The notes under the pieces: generated by a model | What the model was told of the DNA's origin: nothing | The model's database searches: none | The model's input: only the letters and a program-made list of their open reading frames with translations | From: an uncultured Bryobacterales bacterium | Lineage (GTDB): Bacteria; Acidobacteriota; Terriglobia; Bryobacterales; UBA6623 | DNA length: 64,000 nt | Direction: 5' to 3' | Assembly (NCBI GenBank): GCA_958295955.1 | Contig: OY282420.1 | Span: 1,688,435 to 1,752,434, forward strand | Part shown: piece by piece, positions 9,591 to 17,396 of the stretch | Layout: each line of letters begins with the position of its first letter | How positions within the stretch are numbered: the stretch's first letter is position 1 | Program-made: the position numbers and the translations under genes

Positions 9591-10996
9591 AAGCGCCTCG
9601 TTCGTTCGATCTCGTTCATGCGGCGGCGCAGCGCCCGGTCGAGCCGCTCGACGGCCTTGCGCACTTGCGGCCGCGGGTCGTCTATCAGATTGCGCCGCTC
9701 TCCGGGATCGCTGCTCAAATGATAGAGCTCGTCCATGCCCTCTCTGCTGTCGCGCACGAGCTTCCATTGCCGCGTGCGCCACATGCGTTGATCCGCCTTC
9801 TCGACGTGTTTCTGGTCGTACTCGGCGTAGAACGCCGTTCGCCACGGGATGCGTTTTTGCTCCAGCAGCGGCAGAAAGTTCTTGCCGCGGATGAGTATGT
9901 CTTCCGGCAATGCCGCGTCCGCCATGGCCAACAGCGTCGGAAACCAGTCGATATTCAGCACGACCGCATCGACCGTCAGCCCCGCGCCCAGGCGCCTCGG
10001 CCAGCGAACCGCCGCCGGAACGCGCAAAGAGTGGTCGTACATGTTGGCGCGCGGGCCTCGGTTGTCGGTCAGCAGCCAACGCCCGTTGCCTTTGTGCCAG
10101 AGCCCGTGATGGCTCAGATTGTAGCCGTGATCGCTGCTGAAGACGACGATCGTGTCCTCTGCCAAGCCCGTCTCGTCGAGAGCGTCGAGGATGCGGCCCA
10201 CGTTGCGGTCGACGCTCGCGACCGCCGCGAGGTATTCGCGCATCATGCGCTTGGCCCGCGCAACGTCGAGCTTGGGGTAGTCGCCTTGGGGCAGTATCGG
10301 GTCGAGAGCGCGGAACGGCCTCCAGTCCGCAGCGCTCAACGGCAGCCAGGTGCGGTCGCCGTCGGGCGTTCTGTTCGCGGTGTTGGCGTGCGGCGCCCAA
10401 TAGTGAACGTTGACCAGGAAAGGACGTTTCCCGTCCCGCGCCCGAATGAAGCGAACCGCCTCGTCCGTCAGAATGTCGGGCGTGTAGCCGCGAACGACTT
10501 TGCTCTCTCCGGCGGATTCGACCGTGGGATCCTTGGAAATCCCCGCTCCGTTGCGAAAGCCGTAAAACCGGTCGTAGCCGTTCCGGGTGGGCAGATATTT
10601 ATCGCGAACTCCGAGATGCCACTTGCCTATGAATAACGTCTCGTAGCCCGCCGCCTGCAATATCTTCGGCCACGTCGGAACCGCGGGGTCGAGGCCGTTG
10701 TCGGGTTCCGCGCCCGGATTGAGATAATCGGTGATGCCCAACTCGCTGCCGTAACGGCCGGTCATCAAGCCCGCCCGCGACGGGCTGCAAACCGGGGTTG
10801 TGGTGAAGGCGTTGGCAAGCGCCGCGCCTTCGCTGTAGAGGCGGTCGATGTTCGGCGTGCGCGCCTGGGCGTTGCCCAAGGCGCCGATGGTCCAGGCGGC
10901 CTGATCGTCGGCGTATAGAAAGACGATGTTCGGCCGCGGGACAGCCGTTCCTGCTATCGCCGCGCCCAGCAACACAAGACGGAGCCGGCGCTTCAC
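9587..10996 (-). CDS. secreted type I sulfatase
   Basis: This 469-residue arylsulfatase-type enzyme removes sulfate esters, probably from a polysaccharide, in the periplasm or outside the cell. A signal peptide covers residues 1-20. The metal-binding start NIVFLYADDQ is at 23-32. The modification motif CSPSR with AGLMTGR puts the formylglycine precursor at Cys70. A second metal/substrate block reads VFSSDHGYNLSHHGLWHKGN. The start is GTG at 10996, and a TACAAT box lies 15-20 bases upstream. It is the first gene of the seven-gene glycan operon and overlaps the PSD1 gene by four bases. The enzyme that would mature Cys70 to formylglycine is encoded at 46811-47824. Glycan specificity cannot be told from sequence. 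Confidence 0.92.
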   Translation of the reverse strand: MKRRLRLVLLGAAIAGTAVPRPNIVFLYADDQAAWTIGALGNAQARTPNIDRLYSEGAALANAFTTTPVCSPSRAGLMTGRYGSELGITDYLNPGAEPDNGLDPAVPTWPKILQAAGYETLFIGKWHLGVRDKYLPTRNGYDRFYGFRNGAGISKDPTVESAGESKVVRGYTPDILTDEAVRFIRARDGKRPFLVNVHYWAPHANTANRTPDGDRTWLPLSAADWRPFRALDPILPQGDYPKLDVARAKRMMREYLAAVASVDRNVGRILDALDETGLAEDTIVVFSSDHGYNLSHHGLWHKGNGRWLLTDNRGPRANMYDHSLRVPAAVRWPRRLGAGLTVDAVVLNIDWFPTLLAMADAALPEDILIRGKNFLPLLEQKRIPWRTAFYAEYDQKHVEKADQRMWRTRQWKLVRDSREGMDELYHLSSDPGERRNLIDDPRPQVRKAVERLDRALRRRMNEIERTRRL

Positions 10997-11010
10997 GGGT
11001 AACGCTCACT

Positions 11011-11016
11011 ATTGTA
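11011..11016 (-). promoter_or_regulatory. candidate -10 box for the sulfatase operon
   Basis: TACAAT on the minus strand ends 14 bases before the GTG of the sulfatase. No convincing -35 hexamer is seen at 16-18 bases upstream (TTTCAA is the closest). It lies in the only spacer of the operon large enough for a promoter (97 bases). Confidence 0.35.
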
Positions 11017-11093
11017 CGACAAGGGGCCTCAAATTGAAACCGAATCCGTCAATAGTGAAATGCGGTTTCATTTATTTTCGATACCGCTCTCCG

Positions 11094-12980
11094 TTAAAAC
11101 TCCGCAAGCGCTTTTTTGGCGAGGGCGGCCGCTTGCGGATAACTGCCGGCGGCGGCCGCCCGGTAGTGTCGGCGCGCCGCCTCGGCATCGCCGGCCGCTT
11201 TGTAGAGTCCGGCGAGATTGTAGTGAACGGCGCCGAGTCCGGGATCGATTTCGAGCGCCTTTTCGTAGATTGCCGCCGCTTCGTCGAAGCGGCGGAGAGA
11301 CACGAGAACCGCGCCGAGGTTGCCGTAGGCGTCGGCATAGCGAGGGTCGACGCCGATAGCGTTGCGGAGTTGCCGCTCGGCCTCATCCACTTCGCCCTTG
11401 TTGGCCAGCGCGACGGCAAGATTGTTGTATGAGGGGCCGTGGCCGGGGTCCGCGCGGATGGCCTTGCGGTAGCAGGCGACGGCGTTTTCCAGATCTCCCT
11501 TGAGATTCCAGGCCACCCCCAGGTTGTGCAGGATGAAAACGGACGACGGCGATTCGGCTGCCGCTATTTGGAAGTGCTCGACGGCCCGGTCGACTTGACC
11601 GGACTGCAAATAGCGATAGCCGAGGTCGATGCGCCTGGGCAGATCGCCCGGGGCGACTTCGAGTTGCTTCCTGAGCCCGGCAATTTGCGCCGCAACTTCT
11701 TTCGTCTGGAATTTCTCGGCCAGAATTGCGCGGTCGGCGGCTGTCGCCGGCAGCGCCTGAAGCCATAGATCGCCCATCTCCTGAGAGGTCTTCCAGCCGT
11801 AGGTCACGCGCTCGGGCGGCCGGCTCGGGTTGCGCGGGTTGTCGGCGGAGTTGTCGTAATGAAAGCGCGTGAACAGCACGCTGCCTTTGGGCAGGAACAC
11901 CGGTTGCTTGTAGCGGTATTCGTCCTGCCAGTCGAAGCTCCAATCGTCGATGCGCAACAGCGGTTGCCGCGACCCGCCGGGCAACTCGGCCCAGGCCGCG
12001 ACCGACTTGCCGAGATAATGGGCGTGGGCGTACACGTTCAGCACCTCGACATCGACGGGCAGCACGAAAGAGTCCTCCGTCCGATAGTTTTCGTCGCCGG
12101 CCGGGATGTCGATCGTGTTTTTTCCCAGCCTCAGAATGAAAGGCTTGCGGGACGGCGCGCGGTCGGTGAAATAGAGTCCCAGCGCCGCCCGGATCGTTTC
12201 CGGCTTGCCGGTCGGAACCATGTGCAGCTCGATCACCAGGTCCGTCCCGGGCTCCAACGTCCAGGCCATGTCCGGCGAACGGAGAACCGGTTGTTTGCCC
12301 GGCGTCCAACCGATCCAGTGCCCTTCGGGATCGAACACGGCGTCAAGCGCCATGCCGCCGGCGAACCCCGCTCCGTCGGTTAACGCATCTTGCGCCCGCG
12401 AGCGCCCGGAGCGGTCGAGCAGCATTCGCGCGTGATGCGTCAGGCTGGCGTTGCCGGGCCGGAATTCGAATCCGCGCACGAAACGGCGCTTGGCGACCGG
12501 GATGGGGATCACGAAGTTGTGGAAAATGTCGGGGCCGTCGGCGGGCACGGGAAACGCTTCGGGCATGGCGACGATGAGGTCGGGCGGGCCGAGCCGCCAG
12601 CCCGCGGTCCAGACCGGCTGCGGCGGCAGGTCGGCCGGGTCGCCTGCGGGCAGGTCGCCGGCGAGCCAGGCGAGAAGGGTCCGGCGCTGCGCGGGCGTCA
12701 AGCTGCGGTCGCCGGCGAATTCGCCGTGTCCCGCCGCCGGCGGCCAGGGCGGCATATAGCCGCTGCGCACAACGGCCTGGATGGACTTCGCCCGCTTGGC
12801 GACGTCCCCATAGCTCAGCAACGGGAACGGGCCGGCCTCGCCGGGGCGGTGGCAGCCGGCGCAGCGATTCCAGACGATGGGCGCGATGTCTCGGTTGAAC
12901 GTCGGCGCGGCGGCGGCCGGCGGCGCGGCAAGAGCCAAGGCTGCAAGCGGAAAGCCGGCGCAAAGGCCCTTCACGGCCAT
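11094..12980 (-). CDS. cytochrome c / PHM-like copper monooxygenase / TPR fusion
   Basis: This secreted protein (628 residues from the ATG at 12980) joins three modules. After a signal peptide (1-25) comes a heme-binding domain with CAGCH at 40-44. The middle, about 150-415, resembles the copper type II ascorbate-dependent monooxygenases (PHM/DBH). It shows a His-His pair at 182-183, His253, HAH at 319-321 and SQEM with Met402, in the order of the CuA ligands (HHM, H) and CuB ligands (HxH, EM) of PHM. Residues 430-620 hold four to five TPR repeats. A TTG at 13061 or ATG at 13040 would add up to 27 residues before the signal; I prefer 12980, where the signal begins. It follows a PSD1 gene closely. 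I infer oxidation of an extracytoplasmic substrate; the substrate is unknown. Confidence 0.8.
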   Translation of the reverse strand: MAVKGLCAGFPLAALALAAPPAAAAPTFNRDIAPIVWNRCAGCHRPGEAGPFPLLSYGDVAKRAKSIQAVVRSGYMPPWPPAAGHGEFAGDRSLTPAQRRTLLAWLAGDLPAGDPADLPPQPVWTAGWRLGPPDLIVAMPEAFPVPADGPDIFHNFVIPIPVAKRRFVRGFEFRPGNASLTHHARMLLDRSGRSRAQDALTDGAGFAGGMALDAVFDPEGHWIGWTPGKQPVLRSPDMAWTLEPGTDLVIELHMVPTGKPETIRAALGLYFTDRAPSRKPFILRLGKNTIDIPAGDENYRTEDSFVLPVDVEVLNVYAHAHYLGKSVAAWAELPGGSRQPLLRIDDWSFDWQDEYRYKQPVFLPKGSVLFTRFHYDNSADNPRNPSRPPERVTYGWKTSQEMGDLWLQALPATAADRAILAEKFQTKEVAAQIAGLRKQLEVAPGDLPRRIDLGYRYLQSGQVDRAVEHFQIAAAESPSSVFILHNLGVAWNLKGDLENAVACYRKAIRADPGHGPSYNNLAVALANKGEVDEAERQLRNAIGVDPRYADAYGNLGAVLVSLRRFDEAAAIYEKALEIDPGLGAVHYNLAGLYKAAGDAEAARRHYRAAAAGSYPQAAALAKKALAEF

Positions 12981-13071
12981 AATCCCAAGCAAGGCCCGAG
13001 CGCCAAGTCCATCGGCGGATTTGCGAGGCGGCAGCGGCATGGATAGCGGGGCGAAGGGCAATTCCGGGGGA

Positions 13072-15549
13072 CTACTCCCGAGTCATGAATTCGTCCAGAT
13101 TGAGGACGGCGCGGCTGAGCCGCGCCCACGCTTCGCGGTCGGAGCGGTTGCGCATGCGCTCCCAGAAAGTTTGCGCGCGGTCGCGCTCGGCAGGGCTTGG
13201 GGCGCGGCCGAGGGCGAGCCGCATCAGGCGGCTATAACGTTCGCCGAACGATTCCCCCGCTGCGGTCGTCACGCGGTGCGCCAGGGCTTCGGCCGCTTCG
13301 ACAAAAACTTCGTCGTTGAGCAGATTCAGCGCCTGGAGCGGCGTATTGGAGCGTTCGCGGCGGGAAACGCTGACCAAGGTCGAAGGCGCATCGAAGTTGA
13401 CCAGCATGGGGTAGGGCGAAGTGCGCCGGAAGAAAACGTACAAGCCGCGGCGGTAGCGTTCGGGACCCCGCTCGGCGTTCCAGGTTTTCTTGGCGTAGCT
13501 CAACTCGGAGATGCCGGCAGGTTGCGGAGGAAAGACGCTTTTGCCGCCGATCTTGGGGTAGAGCAGGCCGCTGACCGCCAAGGCGTTGTCGCGGAGCAAC
13601 TCGGCGGGGAGCCGCAGGCGGTTTTGCCGCGCCAGCCAGGCGTTGCGCGGGTCGCGTTCGTCGAGTTCGGGGCGCGCGCGCGACGATTGGCGGTACGTTG
13701 CGGAGGTGACGATCAGCCGGATCATTGCCTTGCGGCTCCAATCCAGGCGCACGAATTCCGTTGCCAACCAATCCAGCAGCGCGGGGTGGGAGGGCGGCTC
13801 GCCTTGCGCGCCGAAATTCTCGGCGGTTGAGACGAGGCCGCGCCCGAAGAGCTCTTGCCAAATGCGGTTGACCGCGACGCGGGCGGTGAGCGGGTTGCGC
13901 TCCGAGGCGATCCATTCGGCGAAGCGCAGCCGGGCGGGTTTCGATGAGTTGCCGATTTGCGGCAGAACCGCCGGCGCCGCCGGGCCGACTTCCAGGCCCG
14001 GAGCGCGGTAGTCGCCGCGCAGGGCGATATGCGTCGGGACGGGTTCGTTGCGCTCGACCATGGCGTAGGCGAGGGCGCGCTCGGGCAGGGCGGCAACGAG
14101 CTCGGCGAGCGCCTTGCGGGTTTTCTCGATGCGGTTTTTGACGGCCTCGTCTTTTTGGAAGTCCGGACCGCCGCCGCGCAGGAACCAATCCGTGACCTTG
14201 TCGCGCTCGATTGCAGTGAGCGCGTCCGGCGGCGCGCGCATCAGCCAGTCGGCGCGGTCGTTGGCGGCCCGCCATTCGGTGACGGAGTGGTCCCAGTCGG
14301 TGCGGGCGCCCGGATTGTCCATCGCTTCGATGATCCGCGTTCGCCACTCGGCCTGAAGCGCCGGGATGCCGTTCTCTGCGAGGAGGCGTTCCCGTTCGGC
14401 GCGGTAGGCGGGGTAAGCGCGCAGGTAGGGACCGAGCTCGCCCGGCAGGGGCGCCTCGATGTCGCGTTCCACCGAGTTGTTGAAGAAGGCGAAAAGCTCG
14501 TAGAACTCTTTCTGTGAAATCGGATCGTATTTGTGATCGTGGCATTGGGCGCAGCCGACGGTCAGCCCCAGCCAGGCGTTCGCCGCGGCGCTAACGCGGT
14601 CGATGGTTTCCTCGAAACGCTTTTCGGCATTGGGCACTCCGGCCTCGCGGTTTTTGATGCCGTTGCGCAGAAAGCCGGTGGCGACGCGCTGCTCGACGGA
14701 GGCGCCCGGCAGCAGGTCGCCCGCGAGTTGTTCGATGCTGAAGCGGTCGAAGGGCATGTCGCGGTTGATCGCTTCGATGACCCATTGCCGCCAGCGCCAG
14801 GCATGAGGGCGGTGGGGGTCGCGTTCGTAGCCGTCGCTGTCGGCATAGCGCGCGAGGTCGAGCCAGGGGAGCGCCCAGCGTTCGCCGAAATGCGGGGAGT
14901 CGAGCAACCGTTCGACCGTTTTCTCGTAGATTTGCGGGTCGCTGCCATGCACGTACGCGCCGCTCTGCTGCGGGTTCGGCGGCAGCCCGATGAGGTCGAA
15001 ATACAGGCGGCGAACGAGCGTATGCCTGTCGGCTTCGGGCGAGGGTTCGACGCCTTCGGCCTCGAGCTTGGCTTGAATGAAGCGGTCGATCGGGTTGCGC
15101 GGGGACGTCCGGCCGGCGAGCGCCGGGAGTTGGGGGCGCTCGGGACGGCGGAATGCCCAGTGGGTTCGCGCTGAGCCGGCGGCCGCGGATTTGCGGGGGG
15201 CGGCGGGCCAAGCGGCGCCCGAGGCGATCCACTCGCGCAGAACGGCGATCTCGCCCGGGGCCAGCGGGGCGCCCTCCGGCGGCATTCTGAAACCCGGCTT
15301 GCCGGCGGCGACGCGCGCGATGAGTTGCGAGGCGTCCGGATCGCCCGGCGCGATCACGGGCCCCGCATAGCCGCCCTTGAGCGCCGCCGCGCGGTCGTCG
15401 AGGCGCAGGCCGTTCATTTGCTGCGCCGAGCCATGGCAGGCGTAACAGCGGGCGTGGAAAATCGGCTCGATGTCGCGGAAAAAATCGACGGCCGGATAAG
15501 CGGGGAACGCCGCCAACAGCCCGCAACCGGCGAGCAGCCAGGGTCTCAT
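13072..15549 (-). CDS. PSD1 protein: planctomycete-type cytochrome plus DUF1549/DUF1553 (second)
   Basis: This 825-residue protein has the same architecture as the one at 7062-9590: a signal peptide (residues 1-20), CYACH at 35-39, a DUF1549 region with a second heme motif (CAQCH) and a C-terminal DUF1553 (AEWIASERNPLTARVAVNRIW). The open frame extends upstream to 15795, but the ATG at 15549 starts the signal, and the TATAAT at 15556-15561 lies just six bases before it, so the mRNA is probably leaderless. Its first ten codons and promoter are duplicated at 17250-17292. It is not next to a DUF1501 gene; instead the copper-monooxygenase fusion follows on the same strand with a small gap. Function beyond a secreted heme protein is unknown. 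Confidence 0.87.
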   Translation of the reverse strand: MRPWLLAGCGLLAAFPAYPAVDFFRDIEPIFHARCYACHGSAQQMNGLRLDDRAAALKGGYAGPVIAPGDPDASQLIARVAAGKPGFRMPPEGAPLAPGEIAVLREWIASGAAWPAAPRKSAAAGSARTHWAFRRPERPQLPALAGRTSPRNPIDRFIQAKLEAEGVEPSPEADRHTLVRRLYFDLIGLPPNPQQSGAYVHGSDPQIYEKTVERLLDSPHFGERWALPWLDLARYADSDGYERDPHRPHAWRWRQWVIEAINRDMPFDRFSIEQLAGDLLPGASVEQRVATGFLRNGIKNREAGVPNAEKRFEETIDRVSAAANAWLGLTVGCAQCHDHKYDPISQKEFYELFAFFNNSVERDIEAPLPGELGPYLRAYPAYRAERERLLAENGIPALQAEWRTRIIEAMDNPGARTDWDHSVTEWRAANDRADWLMRAPPDALTAIERDKVTDWFLRGGGPDFQKDEAVKNRIEKTRKALAELVAALPERALAYAMVERNEPVPTHIALRGDYRAPGLEVGPAAPAVLPQIGNSSKPARLRFAEWIASERNPLTARVAVNRIWQELFGRGLVSTAENFGAQGEPPSHPALLDWLATEFVRLDWSRKAMIRLIVTSATYRQSSRARPELDERDPRNAWLARQNRLRLPAELLRDNALAVSGLLYPKIGGKSVFPPQPAGISELSYAKKTWNAERGPERYRRGLYVFFRRTSPYPMLVNFDAPSTLVSVSRRERSNTPLQALNLLNDEVFVEAAEALAHRVTTAAGESFGERYSRLMRLALGRAPSPAERDRAQTFWERMRNRSDREAWARLSRAVLNLDEFMTRE

Positions 15550-15555
15550 GCCGCC

Positions 15556-15561
15556 ATTATA
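15556..15561 (-). promoter_or_regulatory. -10 box of PSD1 gene, leaderless start
   Basis: A perfect TATAAT on the minus strand is separated from the ATG at 15549 by six bases, so transcription should start at or next to the A of the start codon. No good -35 hexamer is seen. There is no Shine-Dalgarno site. Confidence 0.55.
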
Positions 15562-15649
15562 GACAGCGGCCCGCCAAGGAAGGGCCGATGAGCCGGCGGA
15601 CATTTGCGGATTTGGAGTGCGCGGCCAACAAGCGCCGCGCGAGGCGGGG

Positions 15650-15655
15650 TAAAAT
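15650..15655 (+). promoter_or_regulatory. -10 box of Sel1 gene A
   Basis: TAAAAT on the plus strand lies 11 bases before the ATG at 15667, giving a leader of about five bases. The same box is kept in the duplicated copy at 17380-17385. Confidence 0.4.
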
Positions 15656-15666
15656 GGCAATCCGCG

Positions 15667-17214
15667 ATGCAACACAAGGTGACTTTTCTGAACGCTGCGG
15701 TTCTGACCCTGGTATTCGTTGCCGCGGCGACGGCTCAATCGGCAGCGATCGAACAACTGCGTTTGGACGCGCAACAGGGAGACGCCGACGCTCAACTCAG
15801 CCTTGGAGGGATGTATTTCTGGGGCGAAGACGTCCCCCAGGACTACCGGGAAGCGTTGAAATGGTGCCGTCTAGCTGCAGATCAGGGACACGCCACGGCC
15901 CAATTCAACCTGGGGGTGATGTATGACAAGGGCGAAGGCGTTCCCCAGGACTACCGGGAAGCGTTGAAGTGGTATCGCCTAGCCGCAGATCAGGGACACG
16001 CCAAGGCCCAATTCAACCTGGGGCTGATGTATGACAATGGCGAAGGCGTCCCCCAGGACTACCGGGAAGCGGCCAAGTGGTACCGTCTAGCCGCAGATCA
16101 GGGAAACGCCACCGCTCAGTCCAACCTGGGGCTGATGTATGCCAACGGCGAAGGCGTTCCCCAGGACTACCGGGAAGCGTTGAAGTGGTACCGTCTAGCC
16201 GCAGATCAGGGACACGCCGACGCTCAAGTCAACCTTGGAGTGAGGTATGCCAGGGGCGAAGGCGTCCCCCAGGACTACCGGGAAGCGGCCAAGTGGTACC
16301 GTCTAGCTGCAGATCAGGGAGACTCCGGCGCCCAAAATTCCCTTGGGGTGATGTATGACACTGGCCGAGGCGTTCCCCAGGACTACCGGGAAGCGGTCAA
16401 ATGGTACCGCCTAGCCGCAGATCAGGGACACGCCAGCGCTCAACGCAACCTTGGAGTGATGTATTACGAGGGCGAAGGCGTCCCCCAGGACTACCGGGAA
16501 GCGGCCAAGTGGTTCCGTCTAGCCGCAGATCAGGGAGACTCCAGCGCCCAAAATTCCCTTGGGGTGATGTATGACACTGGCCGAGGCGTTCCCCAGGACT
16601 ACCGGGAAGCGGCCAAGTGGTTCCGCCTAGCCGCAGATCAGGGAACCGCTGCGGCCCAATTCAACCTGGGGATGATGTATGACGAGGGCCAAGGCGTCCC
16701 CCAAGACTACCGGGAAGCGCTGAAATGGTACCGTCTAGCCGCAGGTCAGGGAAACGCCAAGGCCCAATTCAACCTGGGGATGATGTATGACGAGGGCCAA
16801 GGCGTCCCCCAAGACTACCGGGAAGCGGCCAAGTGGTACCGTCTAGCCGCAGATCAGGGACACGCCACGGCCCAATTCAACCTGGGGGTGATGTATGGCA
16901 AGGGCGAAGGCGTTCCCCAGGACTACCGGGAAGCGTTGAAATGGTACCGTCTAGCCGCAGGTCAGGGACACGCCAAGGCCCAATTCAACCTGGGGCTGAT
17001 GTATGACAAGGGCCTAGGCGTTCCCCAGGACTACGTTCAAGCTCACAAGTGGGTTAACTTGGCGGCATCACAGGCTGCAGGGGAAAAAGCGAAAGACTAT
17101 CGCTCGACGAGAGACACAGTGGCGGAGAAGATGGCCCCTTCGCAAATCGCCGAAGCCCAGCAGTTGGCGCGGGAATGGCGCCCGAAGACTTGGGAGCAAC
17201 TGAAAATCAAATAG
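15667..17214 (+). CDS. secreted Sel1-repeat protein A (12 repeats)
   Basis: This 515-residue protein is made almost wholly of Sel1-like repeats, which form a TPR-like alpha-solenoid that binds partner proteins. A signal peptide covers residues 1-23 (ending AAATAQS). Twelve 36-residue repeats follow (residues 30-462; consensus AQFNLGVMYDKGEGVPQDYREALKWYRLAADQG). A 53-residue C-terminal cap ends in ARDTVAEKM-like helices and REWRPKTWEQLK. The frame is open from 15604, but the ATG at 15667 starts the signal and has a TAAAAT box just before it. It is divergent from the PSD1 gene and is the shorter copy of a tandem pair. Secreted Sel1 proteins often act in envelope or host-interaction roles, but nothing here shows which. 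Confidence 0.9.
   Translation: MQHKVTFLNAAVLTLVFVAAATAQSAAIEQLRLDAQQGDADAQLSLGGMYFWGEDVPQDYREALKWCRLAADQGHATAQFNLGVMYDKGEGVPQDYREALKWYRLAADQGHAKAQFNLGLMYDNGEGVPQDYREAAKWYRLAADQGNATAQSNLGLMYANGEGVPQDYREALKWYRLAADQGHADAQVNLGVRYARGEGVPQDYREAAKWYRLAADQGDSGAQNSLGVMYDTGRGVPQDYREAVKWYRLAADQGHASAQRNLGVMYYEGEGVPQDYREAAKWFRLAADQGDSSAQNSLGVMYDTGRGVPQDYREAAKWFRLAADQGTAAAQFNLGMMYDEGQGVPQDYREALKWYRLAAGQGNAKAQFNLGMMYDEGQGVPQDYREAAKWYRLAADQGHATAQFNLGVMYGKGEGVPQDYREALKWYRLAAGQGHAKAQFNLGLMYDKGLGVPQDYVQAHKWVNLAASQAAGEKAKDYRSTRDTVAEKMAPSQIAEAQQLAREWRPKTWEQLKIK
15754..17052 (+). repeat. 108-bp tandem repeat array, 12 units
   Basis: Twelve in-frame units of 108 bp encode the Sel1 repeats of protein A (the first unit has one extra codon). 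Units differ at scattered positions, mostly in the residues before AQ and around MYxxG. The string CCGTCTAGC recurs in nearly every unit, including its stop-like TAG out of frame. Confidence 0.92.
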
Positions 17215-17280
17215 ACCCGCCGGAGAAGCTCGGTCATGCGCCCGCGACGGCCCGCAACCGGCGAGCAGCCAAGGTCTCAT
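17068..17280 (-). other. chimeric 70-codon antisense frame made by the duplication
   Basis: The duplication placed the PSD1 promoter (TATAAT, 17287-17292) and its first ten codons (MRPWLLAGCG) upstream of sequence antisense to the end of Sel1 gene A. The resulting frame reads 70 codons before a stop and no longer encodes a full signal peptide or PSD1 domain. It could be transcribed, giving an antisense RNA to the Sel1 A 3' end or a short new peptide. I see no evidence of selection on it, so it is listed as a by-product rather than as a gene. Confidence 0.45.
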
Positions 17281-17286
17281 GCCGCC

Positions 17287-17292
17287 ATTATA
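17287..17292 (-). promoter_or_regulatory. orphan duplicated TATAAT box
   Basis: This is a copy of the -10 box of the PSD1 gene (15556-15561), again six bases before an ATG (17280), but now pointing into the 3' end of Sel1 gene A. It has no intact gene downstream. Confidence 0.45.
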
Positions 17293-17379
17293 GACAGCGG
17301 CCCGTTAGGAAGGTCCACTGAGCCGGCGGACATTTGCGGATTTGGAGTGCGCGGCCAACAAGCGCCGCGCGAGGCGGGG

Positions 17380-17385
17380 TAAAAT
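17380..17385 (+). promoter_or_regulatory. -10 box of Sel1 gene B
   Basis: TAAAAT, 11 bases before the ATG at 17397, is preserved from the copy upstream of Sel1 gene A. A very short leader is implied. Confidence 0.4.
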
Positions 17386-17396
17386 GACAATCCGCG

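Larger units (their letters stand above)
15519..17250. repeat. tandem duplication, copy 1
   Basis: This segment, about 1.73 kb long, runs from codon 11 of the PSD1 gene through the divergent spacer and Sel1 gene A to 17250. Its 5' part (15519-15666) recurs at 17250-17396 with about a dozen differences and one missing base. Its 3' flank after the stop (17215-17250) recurs unchanged at 20745-20780. Confidence 0.92.

Noticed and set aside
9591-10400. Upstream extension of the PSD1 frame, 270 codons inside the sulfatase gene
   Set aside because: The signal peptide begins at 9590 and the sulfatase frame over the same bases has conserved motifs.
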